Notes under the pieces: model-generated
What the model saw: the letters and a program-made list of their open reading frames with translations, nothing else
Told to the model about the DNA's origin: nothing
Databases searched by the model: none
Made by a program: the position numbers and the translations under genes
Shown: in pieces, positions 52,911 to 62,361 of the stretch
Layout: each line of letters opens with the position of its first letter
Position numbering within the stretch: position 1 is the first letter of the stretch
From: Marinobacter sp. es.048
GTDB taxonomy: Bacteria; Pseudomonadota; Gammaproteobacteria; Pseudomonadales; Oleiphilaceae
Length of the DNA stretch: 64,000 bases
Reading direction: 5' to 3'
Assembly (NCBI RefSeq): GCF_900188435.1
Contig: NZ_FYFA01000001.1
Span: 62,001-126,000 of the forward strand

Positions 52911-53522
52911 TTGAGTAATACTGCGGAAATCCAGTGCCCCCGTTCGATCTCCGAAGAGGATCGTGCCAGGGCCCAGATCTATCAACTGCTGGGCGTCCTG
53001 CTTGCAGACCCACCCTCCAATGACTTACTGAAGGGGCTGGCTTCACTGCAGGGTGACGAGACGCCCCTGGGTTCAGCCTGCAAGAACCTGGCAGCCCTCG
53101 CCGAACGTACCAACCCGTATGACGCCGAGCGAGAGTTCAACAATCTGTTTGTTGGCCTCGGTCGTGGCGAATTGCTTCCCTACGCCAGTTACTACCTCAC
53201 CGGATTCCTGAATGAGAAGCCCCTGGCGGAGCTGCGAACCGATCTCATGTCTCGCGGAATCAAATCCCGCAGCGATGTAAAGGAGCCGGAAGATCACATC
53301 GGCACCCTTTGCGAAATCATGGCCGGCATCATTACTGGCGAATTTCCGTGCGACAGCGGACTGCCGTCGCAAAAAGCGTTTTTTGATGCCCATCTGGCGA
53401 AGTGGGCAGCCTTGTTTTTTACTGATTTGGAAGAAGCGCAAAGCGCCATCTTCTACGCGCCAGCAGGTTCGCTTGGTCGAGCCTTCATGGCCGTGGAAGC
53501 CGACGCCTTTGCAATTCAGTAA
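52911..53522 (+). CDS. TorD-family chaperone for formate dehydrogenase
   Basis: Encodes 203 residues from TTG 52911, behind GGAAG; no better ATG is in frame. All-helical TorD/DmsD fold with FNNLFVGLGRGELLPYASYYLTGFLNEKPLAELR, the E-F-x-x-L-F...P-Y block that binds TAT leaders. Would hold the twin-arginine FdhA until its cofactor is loaded. Followed by the small TAT leader gene. Confidence 0.86.
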   Translation: MSNTAEIQCPRSISEEDRARAQIYQLLGVLLADPPSNDLLKGLASLQGDETPLGSACKNLAALAERTNPYDAEREFNNLFVGLGRGELLPYASYYLTGFLNEKPLAELRTDLMSRGIKSRSDVKEPEDHIGTLCEIMAGIITGEFPCDSGLPSQKAFFDAHLAKWAALFFTDLEEAQSAIFYAPAGSLGRAFMAVEADAFAIQ

Positions 53523-53563
53523 CCGGGATCTCAAGGTCCCATAAACCCAGGGGGAGGTGTCCA

Positions 53564-53755
53564 ATGGACAACCCGAAGCGTGAAAACAGCCGTCGCCGTT
53601 TCTTGCAAATGGCCGCAGCCGCAGCTCCAGCTGCTGTTGCCATGACGGTTGCACCGAATGCCGCAGCCGAGGTCGTCAGAACAGACGTCCCGAAAAGCCG
53701 CGGTTTACGTGATACCGAACACACACGTAAGTATTTCGAATCGGCTCGCTTTTAA
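53564..53755 (+). CDS. TAT-leader small protein (FdhX-like)
   Basis: Encodes 63 residues with a twin-arginine motif SRRRFLQMA near residue 9, then an Ala-rich hydrophobic core and a likely AAA cleavage site near residue 35. The mature part is only about 28 residues. Such twin-arginine small proteins precede FdhA in many proteobacterial formate dehydrogenase operons; their role is unclear. AGGGGGAGGTG precedes the start. Confidence 0.8.
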   Translation: MDNPKRENSRRRFLQMAAAAAPAAVAMTVAPNAAAEVVRTDVPKSRGLRDTEHTRKYFESARF

Positions 53756-53845
53756 CGGGGATTTGAGTTGACCGAGGTTGCGAAAGGCCCTTGCGAGACT
53801 CAGCTTTCCGAAAAAACGAGAACAATAAAGAGAGAGGTAAACAAC

Positions 53846-56731
53846 ATGTTAAGGAAGAAGACCAACGGGGTAGCGAAAGGCTCCCGTGCAGGCTCTTTGC
53901 TTTCTTCTCTCGCTGCCAAGACTCTGGACCGTCGTCAGTTCCTGACAACGTCCGGCGTGGCAGTGGGTGGTTTGGCGGCACTGTCGCTGACATCGGGACG
54001 AGTTGAAGCTGCGGCTCCGGCAACCGGTGGCGGAGAAGTGGTCGTCAAGAAATCGGTCTGTACGCACTGTTCGGTCGGCTGCACCGTCGAAGCCGAAGTT
54101 CAGAACGGCGTATGGACCGGCCAGGAACCAGGCTGGGACAGCCCCTTCAATCTGGGTGCTCACTGCGCCAAAGGCGCTTCCGTACGGGAGCATGCCCACG
54201 GCGAGCGTCGTCTCAAGTCGCCCATGAAAATGGTCAACGGTCAGTGGCAGAAGATTTCCTGGGATACCGCCATCAACGAAATCGGCGACAAGATGCTCGA
54301 AATCCGCGAGCAAAGCGGTCCCGATTCGGTCTACTGGCTGGGCAGCGCAAAGTTCAACAACGAGCAGGCCTACCTGTTCCGTAAGTTTGCGGCCTACTGG
54401 GGCACCAACAACGTGGACCACCAGGCCCGTATCTGCCACTCCACAACGGTTGCCGGCGTAGCCAATACCTGGGGCTACGGCGCAATGACCAACTCCTACA
54501 ACGACATCCACAAGTCCAAGGCGATCTTCATCATCGGGGGCAACCCCGCCGAAGCGCACCCGGTGTCGCTGTTGCATGTGCTGAAGGCGAAAGAAGAAAA
54601 TAACGCCCCGCTGATCGTCTGCGACCCGCGTTTCACCCGCACAGCGGCCCATGCCGACGAGTTTGTGCGTTTCCGCCCGGGCTCCGATGTTGCGCTGGTT
54701 TGGGGTATTCTCTGGCACATCTTCGAAAACGGCTGGGAAGACAAAGAATTCATCCGTACCCGTGTATACGGCATGGAAGACATTCGCGAGGAAGTGAAGC
54801 GCTGGAATCCCGAAGAAGTTGAGCGTGTAACCGGCGCGCCGGGTGCACAGCTTGAGCGTGTTGCCCGCACTCTGGCCAACAACCGGCCAGGCACTGTTAT
54901 CTGGTGTATGGGTGGTACCCAGCACACCAACGGTAACAACAACACCCGCGCCTACTGCGTGCTCCAGCTGGCCCTCGGCAACATGGGCGTCGCCGGCGGT
55001 GGCACCAACATCTTCCGTGGCCACGACAACGTTCAGGGCGCAACGGACCTGGGCGTACTCGCTGACACCCTGCCCGGCTACTACGGTCTGTCTGCTGGTT
55101 CCTGGGCCCACTGGGCAAGAGTCTGGGAAGAAGATCTCGACTATCTGAAAGGCCGTTTCGCTGTTTGGGATAAAGACGGCAAGTCCCGCGCCATGATGAA
55201 CGAGAAGGGCATTCCAGTCTCACGCTGGATTGACGGTGTTCTGGAAGCCAAGGAAAACCTTGAGCAGCCGGACAACACCCGGGCCATGGTTCTGTGGGGC
55301 CACGCGCCCAACTCCCAGACCCGGATGACGGAAATGAAGGAAGCCATGGAGAAACTCGACCTGCTGGTTGTAGTGGACCCCTTCCCGACCGTTTCTGCCG
55401 TTCTCCACGATCGCAAGGAAGGCGCCTACCTGCTGCCCACAACCACCCAATTCGAGACCTATGGTTCGGTAACAGCGTCGAACCGTTCTCTGCAGTGGCG
55501 TGAAAAAGTAGTAGAGCCGCTGTTCGACTCCAAGGTCGATCACGAAATCATGAAACTGTTCGCGGACAAGTTCGGCTTTACCGATCAGATGTTCCGCAAC
55601 ATCGCCATTGATGGCAATGAGCCGTCAATTGAGGACATTACCCGCGAATTCAACCGCGGCATGTGGACCATTGGCTATACCGGTCAGTCGCCGGAGCGGC
55701 TCAAGAAGCACATGAAGTACCAGCACCACTTCGACAAGACCACCCTGCGTGCGGTTGGTGGACCTTGCGATGGTGACTTCTACGGTATGCCGTGGCCGTG
55801 CTGGGGCACCCCGGAGATGAACCACCCGGGCACCGCCAACCTGTACGACATGTCGTTGCCGGTTTCCGAAGGCGGCCTGACATTCCGGGCCCGCTTTGGT
55901 GTTGAGCACAACGGCCAAAACATTCTCGCGGACGGTGTTTACTCCAAGAATTCGGAAATCAAGGACGGCTACCCGGAGTTCACCATGCAGATGCTGATGG
56001 ATCTCGGCTGGGACGGTGACCTGACGGCTGAGGAGCGAGCCAGCATTGAAGCAGTGGCCGGCGCGTCAACCAACTGGAAGACAGACCTGTCGGGTGGTAT
56101 TCAGCGCGTGGCCATCAAGCACGAGTGTGCGCCCTTCGGTAACGCCAAGGCCCGTGCCATTGTCTGGAACTTCCCGGATCCGGTGCCGCTGCATCGTGAA
56201 CCGTTGTACACGAACCGTCGCGATCTCGTGGCAGACTACCCGACTTATGAAGACAAGACCTTCTGGCGGGTACCAACCATGTATGAGTCAATCCAGAAGA
56301 ACGACTTCAGCAAGGAGTTCCCGATCATCCTTACCTCCGGCCGTCTGGTCGAATACGAGGGTGGCGGTGACGAAACCCGTTCGAACCCCTGGCTGGCCGA
56401 ACTGCAGCAGGACATGTTCATCGAGATCAACCCACGCGACGCCAACAATCTGAATGTCCGCGACGGCAATGACGTCTGGGTGTCCGGTCCGGAAGGCTCG
56501 AAAATCAAGGTTAAGGCCATGGTGACAGAGCGTGTTGGAGAAGGGGTGGCGTTCATGCCATTCCACTTCGGCGGGCACTATCAGGGCAAGGACCTGCGGG
56601 ACAAGTATCCCAAGGGCGCCGACCCCATCGTTCTGGGCGAATCCACCAACACAATTCAAACATACGGGTATGACTCGGTCACTCAGATGCAAGAGACCAA
56701 AGCCACCCTATGTGCGATTATGCCGGCATAA
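53846..56731 (+). CDS. fdhA: formate dehydrogenase catalytic subunit FdhA (Mo/W-bisMGD, TAT-exported)
   Basis: Encodes 961 residues from ATG 53846 (GAGG upstream); the frame extends to 53768 without merit. Twin-arginine leader LDRRQFLTT at 28-36. 4Fe-4S ligands Cys72, Cys75, Cys79 and Cys107. The metal ligand is Cys197 in ARICHST, so this is the cysteine, not selenocysteine, form. The molybdopterin-binding blocks and the C-terminal dinucleotide-binding domain are complete. Oxidises formate to CO2 in the periplasm, passing electrons to FdhB. The nearby Tup transporter suggests tungsten as a possible metal. Confidence 0.95.
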   Translation: MLRKKTNGVAKGSRAGSLLSSLAAKTLDRRQFLTTSGVAVGGLAALSLTSGRVEAAAPATGGGEVVVKKSVCTHCSVGCTVEAEVQNGVWTGQEPGWDSPFNLGAHCAKGASVREHAHGERRLKSPMKMVNGQWQKISWDTAINEIGDKMLEIREQSGPDSVYWLGSAKFNNEQAYLFRKFAAYWGTNNVDHQARICHSTTVAGVANTWGYGAMTNSYNDIHKSKAIFIIGGNPAEAHPVSLLHVLKAKEENNAPLIVCDPRFTRTAAHADEFVRFRPGSDVALVWGILWHIFENGWEDKEFIRTRVYGMEDIREEVKRWNPEEVERVTGAPGAQLERVARTLANNRPGTVIWCMGGTQHTNGNNNTRAYCVLQLALGNMGVAGGGTNIFRGHDNVQGATDLGVLADTLPGYYGLSAGSWAHWARVWEEDLDYLKGRFAVWDKDGKSRAMMNEKGIPVSRWIDGVLEAKENLEQPDNTRAMVLWGHAPNSQTRMTEMKEAMEKLDLLVVVDPFPTVSAVLHDRKEGAYLLPTTTQFETYGSVTASNRSLQWREKVVEPLFDSKVDHEIMKLFADKFGFTDQMFRNIAIDGNEPSIEDITREFNRGMWTIGYTGQSPERLKKHMKYQHHFDKTTLRAVGGPCDGDFYGMPWPCWGTPEMNHPGTANLYDMSLPVSEGGLTFRARFGVEHNGQNILADGVYSKNSEIKDGYPEFTMQMLMDLGWDGDLTAEERASIEAVAGASTNWKTDLSGGIQRVAIKHECAPFGNAKARAIVWNFPDPVPLHREPLYTNRRDLVADYPTYEDKTFWRVPTMYESIQKNDFSKEFPIILTSGRLVEYEGGGDETRSNPWLAELQQDMFIEINPRDANNLNVRDGNDVWVSGPEGSKIKVKAMVTERVGEGVAFMPFHFGGHYQGKDLRDKYPKGADPIVLGESTNTIQTYGYDSVTQMQETKATLCAIMPA

Positions 56732-56746
56732 CAAGAGGTGTAGACC

Positions 56747-57355
56747 ATGGCACTTGAAGGACAAGCAAGAGCAAAATTCCTTTGCGACGCCGAGCGCTGC
56801 ATCGAATGTAATGCGTGCGTAACGGCCTGTAAGAATGAGCATGAGGTCCCCTGGGGCATCAACCGTCGCCGAGTGGTAACCATCGAAGATGGCAAGCCAG
56901 GAGAGCGTTCGATTTCGGTAGCCTGCATGCACTGTTCAGACGCCCCCTGTATGGCCGTCTGCCCGGTGGATTGCTTCTACCAGACCGAAGACGGTGTGGT
57001 ACTGCACTCCAAGGACCTGTGTATCGGTTGTGGCTATTGCTTCTACGCTTGCCCGTTCGGTGCGCCACAGTTCCCGCAAGCGGGTAACTTTGGCAGCCGC
57101 GGCAAGATGGACAAATGCACGTTCTGTGCAGGTGGCCCGGAGGAAGACAATTCCACAGTTGAGTTCTCTAAATACGGAAGCAACCGTATTGCTGAGGGTA
57201 AACTGCCGATCTGTGCGGAAATGTGCTCAACCAAAGCCCTGTTGGCCGGTGACGGCAACGAGGTAGCGGATATCTATCGCCAGCGTGTTGTGAACCGTGG
57301 TTTCGGTTCCGGCGCCTGGGGATGGGGCACAGCCTACGAGAAGAAGGGTGCATAA
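56747..57355 (+). CDS. fdhB: formate dehydrogenase iron-sulfur subunit FdhB
   Basis: Encodes 202 residues with four 4Fe-4S sites: CIECNACVTACKNE, CMHCSDAPCMAVCP, CIGCGYCFYACPFG, and the split site CTFC...CAEMC. Electron conduit between FdhA and the cytochrome b subunit. No own export signal, so it is probably carried out together with FdhA. 15 bp after fdhA. Confidence 0.94.
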   Translation: MALEGQARAKFLCDAERCIECNACVTACKNEHEVPWGINRRRVVTIEDGKPGERSISVACMHCSDAPCMAVCPVDCFYQTEDGVVLHSKDLCIGCGYCFYACPFGAPQFPQAGNFGSRGKMDKCTFCAGGPEEDNSTVEFSKYGSNRIAEGKLPICAEMCSTKALLAGDGNEVADIYRQRVVNRGFGSGAWGWGTAYEKKGA

Positions 57356-57371
57356 ACTGGCCTGACTCATA

Positions 57372-57392
57372 CGGGGCCCCTTCGGGGCCCCG
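57372..57392 (+). terminator. GC-rich hairpin between fdhB and fdhC
   Basis: CGGGGCCCC, loop TTC, GGGGCCCCG, a perfect 9-bp stem without a following T run. It may lower expression of the downstream genes or stabilise the fdhAB mRNA end, not stop transcription. Confidence 0.5.
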
Positions 57393-57443
57393 ACGTCGGT
57401 CAAGGCAACAATTTCTTCTTGTCGATTCCGTTGGAGTGCTCTA

Positions 57444-58616
57444 ATGAAAACAAAACTTTTTAGTGCCGCCATCCTCGTGCTGGCGACGCTGCTAATCAAC
57501 CCTGTCTGGGCACAAGAGTCCCCGACGGTTGATCGAACAGCGACCGGGGGCGCCCAGACCCTCGAAGACATAATGCGCCGCCAGAAACAGCTGGAGATGG
57601 ACGATTCCTTTCGGTCTGAAAACCTGGGCAACCCCGCTGACGCCGCACCAATTTCGGATCAACTGGGTACCAGGGGCGCGGTTTCCGACTCAGACAACTG
57701 GCGCGCTATTCGCTACAACGAAATTGACCCCACAACGCAAGTGCGGGGGCCAGCGGCCGAGGTCCTCATTCAGGACGCCGGGATGCCTTGGTGGCAGCTG
57801 CGGGAAGGACCGGTCATCACCTACGGCGGCGGAGCAATCCTTGGCTTCATAGCGTTATTAGTGGTGTTCTATTTTGTTCGCGGCAAAATCATGATCGATG
57901 GCGGCCCGGCAGGCACCACGATTCAGCGATTTAAAGCTGTTGAGCGATTTGGCCATTGGCTCCTGGCTGGCTCTTTCATTGCCCTGGGCATAACCGGACT
58001 GATAACCCTGATGGGCCGCAGCTTCCTGATCCCTGTCATGGGACCGGATGCCTTCGCAACCCTTGCAGCCGGATCCAAGTGGATCCATAACAACATCGCC
58101 TGGTCCTTTATGCTCGGCCTTGTGATGACATTCGTGATGTGGGTTGCCCACAACATCCCCAACAAACTGGACTGGCAATGGCTCAAGGTAGGCGGTGGGC
58201 TCTTTACCCATGGCCACCCGTCCGCGAAGAAATTCAACGCTGGCCAGAAAATCATCTTCTGGACGGTGATGATACTGGGCGCCTCGGTCTCTCTCTCCGG
58301 CCTGTCACTGCTGTTTCCGTTCCAAATGCCGATGTTTGCAGACACTTTCGCGGTGATCAACAGCGTTTTGGGAACCAGCTTCCCGACGGACCTGGCGCCC
58401 CATGAAGAGATGCAATATGCGAACATCTGGCACTCGATTGTGGCGTTTGTGATGATGCTGGCGATCATTGCCCACATCTACATCGGCTCGGTCGGTATGG
58501 AAGGTGCCTTCGACGCCATGGGCAGCGGCCAGGTGGATCTGGAATGGGCCCGCCAGCACCACGATCTGTGGGTCGCTGAGGTAGAAGCTAAACAAGGCAA
58601 AGGAGGTTCGTCGTGA
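57444..58616 (+). CDS. fdhC: formate dehydrogenase cytochrome b subunit (gamma)
   Basis: Encodes 390 residues. Signal peptide (residues 1-23, ending VWA), a periplasmic stretch of about 90 residues, then transmembrane segments. The heme-binding histidines are in the cytochrome b561-type domain: RFGHWLLAGSFIALGITG, KWIHNNIAWSF, and HSIVAFVMMLAIIAHIYIG. Transfers electrons from FdhB to the quinone pool in the inner membrane. The stop overlaps a 41-codon ORF by 4 bp. Confidence 0.92.
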   Translation: MKTKLFSAAILVLATLLINPVWAQESPTVDRTATGGAQTLEDIMRRQKQLEMDDSFRSENLGNPADAAPISDQLGTRGAVSDSDNWRAIRYNEIDPTTQVRGPAAEVLIQDAGMPWWQLREGPVITYGGGAILGFIALLVVFYFVRGKIMIDGGPAGTTIQRFKAVERFGHWLLAGSFIALGITGLITLMGRSFLIPVMGPDAFATLAAGSKWIHNNIAWSFMLGLVMTFVMWVAHNIPNKLDWQWLKVGGGLFTHGHPSAKKFNAGQKIIFWTVMILGASVSLSGLSLLFPFQMPMFADTFAVINSVLGTSFPTDLAPHEEMQYANIWHSIVAFVMMLAIIAHIYIGSVGMEGAFDAMGSGQVDLEWARQHHDLWVAEVEAKQGKGGSS

Positions 58617-58738
58617 AGGTCATGATTTCCGCTTTTGTCGCGGCTTTGCTTATTGCCACGGCTTCGCCGATGGTGCTGAATCAGTTTGGCTGGTCGTCAG
58701 CCCAGCAGACCAGCGCCGAGAGCGTTCGCCTTGACTGA
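58613..58738 (+). CDS. 41-residue peptide between fdhC and tusA-like gene
   Basis: GTG 58613 overlaps the fdhC stop (GTGA) and AGGAGG lies 6 bp upstream inside fdhC. One hydrophobic segment at residues 4-20 looks like a signal peptide or anchor, followed by about 20 polar residues. The TGA stop lies inside the start region of the next gene. Tight packing on both sides argues for real, coupled translation. No family recognised. Confidence 0.55.
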   Translation: MKVMISAFVAALLIATASPMVLNQFGWSSAQQTSAESVRLD

Positions 58739-58970
58739 TCAGTCCGGGGCATACCAGATCGACGCTGTCGGTCTGGTATGCCCTCTCCCCATCCTGCGCT
58801 TCAAAAAACGAACCAAAGACCTGCCCAGCGGAACTCTGGTCGATTTCCTGACGGATGATCCTACCGGCCGAAAGGACCTTCAGGCCCTTTGTGATATCAC
58901 TGGCCACCGGATTGAATGGACCAGAGAAGAAAAAGCTGGCGTCACTCGTTACCGTATTTCCCTGGCATAG
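58731..58970 (+). CDS. TusA/SirA-like sulfur carrier
   Basis: Encodes 79 residues from TTG 58731; upstream frame to 58686 overlaps the small peptide gene. The TusA fold motif DAVGLVCPLPILRFKK has the active Cys near residue 15, followed by LVDFLTDDPTGRKDLQALCDITGH. TusA proteins pass persulfide sulfur. Here it may feed FdhD for cofactor sulfuration, which FdhD needs IscS-derived sulfur to do. Last gene of the fdh run. Confidence 0.83.
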   Translation: MTDQSGAYQIDAVGLVCPLPILRFKKRTKDLPSGTLVDFLTDDPTGRKDLQALCDITGHRIEWTREEKAGVTRYRISLA

Positions 58971-59077
58971 ACTTGCAACTGAAATTTCAAGCTTTCCCTG
59001 CACTCCGCTACGCCCTCTTGGAAAATCAGACGCCAACCGCCTATATTTAGTTAGGATATCTAATAATTGGCATTCCG

Positions 59078-61513
59078 ATGAGTTCAGACCCAGTCTTTTC
59101 CACACCAGGCGAGGAAAACGCTCTTTACCTGGAGCTTACCGACGGCATCCCCGGGGCAATCTTCCAGTATATTCTCCATCCTGACGGCACTGACCAGTTG
59201 AGCTACATCAGCCGGGGTTGTGTTGATCTGTGGGAGATTAAGGCGGCACGACTGAAGCGTGATCCAGGCCCACTGTGGGAAATGATTCTACCTGAGGATG
59301 TCGAGGGACTGGCCCGGTCGATTCGTGGCTCTGCGGAAACCATGACCTTCTGGAGGCACGAGTGGCGGATCAAGCCAGCATCCGGTGTTGTGAAATGGCT
59401 GAGTGGCACTGGCACTCCCAAACAGCGTGAAAATGGAGACATATGCTGGAATAGCGTGATCATTGACGTAACACGCGAACGTCAGACCCAGGAAGCACTG
59501 GACAGTTTCTTCGATCAACGCATGGCGATGAACGCGATGGTCGACTTCGAGGGCAATTTCGTACGGGTCAATGGACTTTGGGAAACAAAGCTGGGCTATC
59601 GTCGCGACGAACTGGAAGGAGAGGTCTTCATCGAGTTCGTCCATCCGGAGGACCGTGAGAAGACCCTGAGTGAAGCCGGCAGAGTGGCAGAAAGCAGCGC
59701 AGGGTCGTCAGAGTTTGAAAACCGCTATCGGCACAAAGACGGCTCCTACCGCTGGCTGTCCTGGTCATCAGTGACATCCCCCGAGGCGGGGTTGATCTAT
59801 GCAGTTGCGATTGATGTGACGGAAGCACGCATAGCTGATGATAAGCTGCGTCAAGCCGCGACGGTATTCCAGAGTACGGTTGAAGGCGTAATAATCAGCG
59901 ATCTGGATAACAGGATCATTGAGGTTAATGACGCCTTTTCCCAGATCACGGGCTACACGGAAGAGGAGGCAATCGGCAAAACTCCCGACCTTCTTGATTC
60001 CGGAAGACACGATCCAACCTTTTTCAATGCCATTTGGCAAAGCGTTCGAGAAAACGGGCACTGGCGTGGTGAAATCTGGAGCCGCAGGAAAGACGGAAGT
60101 ATCTTCCCGGAACTACTGACCATCAGCACCATTCTCAACAAAGACGAGCCGGTCGGCTATGTGACCGTTTTTTCAGATATTTCCACACTGAAAGCCCACC
60201 AGGAAAAGCTGGATTATCTGGCTCACCACGATCCCCTGACGGGCCTGCCAAACCGCCTCCTTTTCAATTCCCGATTGCAACAGAGCATCCGTCTGTCGGA
60301 GCGAACCGGCCGTTCCATAGCGGTGTTATTCATCGACATTGATCGATTCAAAAATATCAATGACAGTATGGGCCATCCCACAGGGGACGAACTGCTGAAG
60401 CACGTAGCTGCTCGCCTGAGGGAGCAGCTACGTGCCTCCGACACGGCAGCACGCCTTGGAGGTGATGAATTCGTCGTTCTTCTGGAGGACATTGACGGCG
60501 CGGAACATGCCGGACAGGTCGCCGACACTCTGATGAAAGCGTTTAAAGAAACGTTCGCCATGGACGAGGTCGAGATCGGGGTAACCGTGAGTATGGGAAT
60601 CAGCCTCTTTCCGCAGGACTCCAATGACGCAGCAAAACTGCTGGCTGACGCAGATGCAGCGATGTATCAGGCCAAAGAGAACGGCAGAAACACCTACGCA
60701 TTCTATTCGAGCGAGTCGACCGCCCGTGCACTTGAGTACGTTTTCTTTGAGAATGCTCTCAGGAAGGCTGTTTGTGACAATCAACTCTTCCTCGAGTACC
60801 AGCCGCAGTTTGATCTGGAGCTTGGAAAACTAACCGGTATGGAAGCGCTGATACGCTGGCAGCATCCAGACAAGGGACTGATTACACCGGATCGCTTCAT
60901 ACGGATTGCCGAGCAAAATGGCACCATAAGAAACATAGGACAGTGGGTGCTGCAAACGGCCTGCCACCAGGGGAAAGCCTGGCTGGATGCCGGCTTGGAC
61001 ATAGGGCGCATCTCTATCAATGTGGCTGCATCGCAGTTTCACGATGAGAACTTTCTTGCAGAGGTGTTTGCGATTGTGGATGAATCCGGATTGCCGCCAG
61101 AGCATCTTGAACTGGAGGTAACCGAGAGCTCGTTCATGCACCAACCGGAAAGGGCCATACCGAAGCTTCACGCACTTAGAGAGAGAAACATCACCATCGC
61201 CATTGATGATTTCGGTACCGGCTATTCCTCCCTGAGCTACCTGAAAAGACTGCCCATCGACAAATTGAAGATAGACCGGTCTTTCGTGATGGATTTGCCG
61301 GATGACGAAGAAGACAAAGCCATTGTGCGTGCGATTATTGGTTTGGGAAAAACCCTCAAACTGAAAACGATTGCCGAGGGCGTTGAAACCGAGGCTCAGG
61401 TGGCGTTTTTCAAGCAGGCAAAATGCGATGCCCAGGGCTTTTTCTTCAGCCGACCCATCGGCCCGGATGCGATGGACGTTTTCCTTAGTTCACGGCAGAC
61501 AACGACACAGTGA
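59078..61513 (+). CDS. PAS-GGDEF-EAL cyclic-di-GMP signalling protein
   Basis: Encodes 811 residues without membrane segments. Three PAS-type sensor domains: about 20-135, 145-250, 260-372. The GGDEF domain has an intact active site (LGGDEFVVL, 460-468) and an inhibitory RxxD site at 452-455. The EAL domain retains EAL at 589-591 and the catalytic DDFGTGYSSL. Both synthesis and breakdown of cyclic-di-GMP are possible. Stands alone between the fdh genes and a hypothetical gene. Confidence 0.93.
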   Translation: MSSDPVFSTPGEENALYLELTDGIPGAIFQYILHPDGTDQLSYISRGCVDLWEIKAARLKRDPGPLWEMILPEDVEGLARSIRGSAETMTFWRHEWRIKPASGVVKWLSGTGTPKQRENGDICWNSVIIDVTRERQTQEALDSFFDQRMAMNAMVDFEGNFVRVNGLWETKLGYRRDELEGEVFIEFVHPEDREKTLSEAGRVAESSAGSSEFENRYRHKDGSYRWLSWSSVTSPEAGLIYAVAIDVTEARIADDKLRQAATVFQSTVEGVIISDLDNRIIEVNDAFSQITGYTEEEAIGKTPDLLDSGRHDPTFFNAIWQSVRENGHWRGEIWSRRKDGSIFPELLTISTILNKDEPVGYVTVFSDISTLKAHQEKLDYLAHHDPLTGLPNRLLFNSRLQQSIRLSERTGRSIAVLFIDIDRFKNINDSMGHPTGDELLKHVAARLREQLRASDTAARLGGDEFVVLLEDIDGAEHAGQVADTLMKAFKETFAMDEVEIGVTVSMGISLFPQDSNDAAKLLADADAAMYQAKENGRNTYAFYSSESTARALEYVFFENALRKAVCDNQLFLEYQPQFDLELGKLTGMEALIRWQHPDKGLITPDRFIRIAEQNGTIRNIGQWVLQTACHQGKAWLDAGLDIGRISINVAASQFHDENFLAEVFAIVDESGLPPEHLELEVTESSFMHQPERAIPKLHALRERNITIAIDDFGTGYSSLSYLKRLPIDKLKIDRSFVMDLPDDEEDKAIVRAIIGLGKTLKLKTIAEGVETEAQVAFFKQAKCDAQGFFFSRPIGPDAMDVFLSSRQTTTQ

Positions 61514-61551
61514 ACAAAAAGCAGTATCTGTTTGCCGGCGAACACCCGCCC

Positions 61552-62145
61552 TCAGTGACCACCTCGCGGGTGTTTGCGGGCTTCCAGATTACCCAGCGAC
61601 ATTTTCACGTCTCGTTCAGAAAGCTCCGGAAGATCATCAAAATTCGAAACCTGCGGGAACTTCGAATCAATCACCGTAGCCAGCGTATCGTCGATACACA
61701 GGGTATCCGCCACGGCCTGGTGGCAACCGGGCATCAGGATTGCCCTGATCTCACCGATTTCCCGAGTTCCCGTTTCAACGTCGCCTGAGCGACTGGCGCT
61801 GATCACGGTGAACCGCTCGCCCCAATCCACCGCGCGGCCATCAAGTGGTTTCGCTTCAATCCGCTGACAGGCTGTCAGGGTTGCTTCCAGCAACGTGCGA
61901 AAACTAGCCGATTCGGCGAGTCGCTCGGCCTTTTCACGAGCGCTGCGCTCTTCGTCAGACACCAATAATATGTAGGGCGTCTTATCAACAAAGACCCCCC
62001 AGTACTCGGCCGTAATTGCTTCGGGCTTGGGGTGGTATACGCCAGCGGTCAGGGTCGAGTGCTTTTTCCTTCGAGCCAGGAACGCCCCATTTTTTTCACA
62101 ATCCAATTCTTTGCCTCGGTCTTTTCCGGTTCTCTCTTCTTGCAC
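61552..62145 (-). CDS. hypothetical protein, 197 residues
   Basis: GTG start at 62143-62145; a shorter start cannot be excluded. Soluble, no recognised domain. The first 30 residues are basic and likely disordered; a structured part follows (TAGVYHPKPEAITAEYWGVFVDKTPYILLVSDEERSAREKAERLAESASFRTLLEATLTACQRI). Convergent with the cyclic-di-GMP gene, divergent from dabB. Confidence 0.55.
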   Translation of the reverse strand: MQEERTGKDRGKELDCEKNGAFLARRKKHSTLTAGVYHPKPEAITAEYWGVFVDKTPYILLVSDEERSAREKAERLAESASFRTLLEATLTACQRIEAKPLDGRAVDWGERFTVISASRSGDVETGTREIGEIRAILMPGCHQAVADTLCIDDTLATVIDSKFPQVSNFDDLPELSERDVKMSLGNLEARKHPRGGH

Positions 62146-62361
62146 GCGTCTTCCAGAAATGGCAACTGAACGATGAGCTCGAGCCCAATCGGTGCATCAT
62201 TTCGTAGACGCAGAAATATGGTGATTGAGGGAAGCTTTTACAAACCTCCAGGCATATCGTTCTTTAAAAGGGAACGCATCAATCAGATATATATATTTTT
62301 GTTCACAGCAAAACCCTCGGATACTACGCGTACTAAATACTCCTGATTCCGAGGTCCTCGC

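Noticed and set aside
53849..55111. 420-codon minus-strand ORF
   Set aside because: Shadow of fdhA, whose motifs are complete on the plus strand.
57372..57392. Intrinsic terminator that would separate fdhC from fdhAB
   Set aside because: The hairpin has no T run and the operon logic continues; treated as a possible attenuating or stabilising hairpin.
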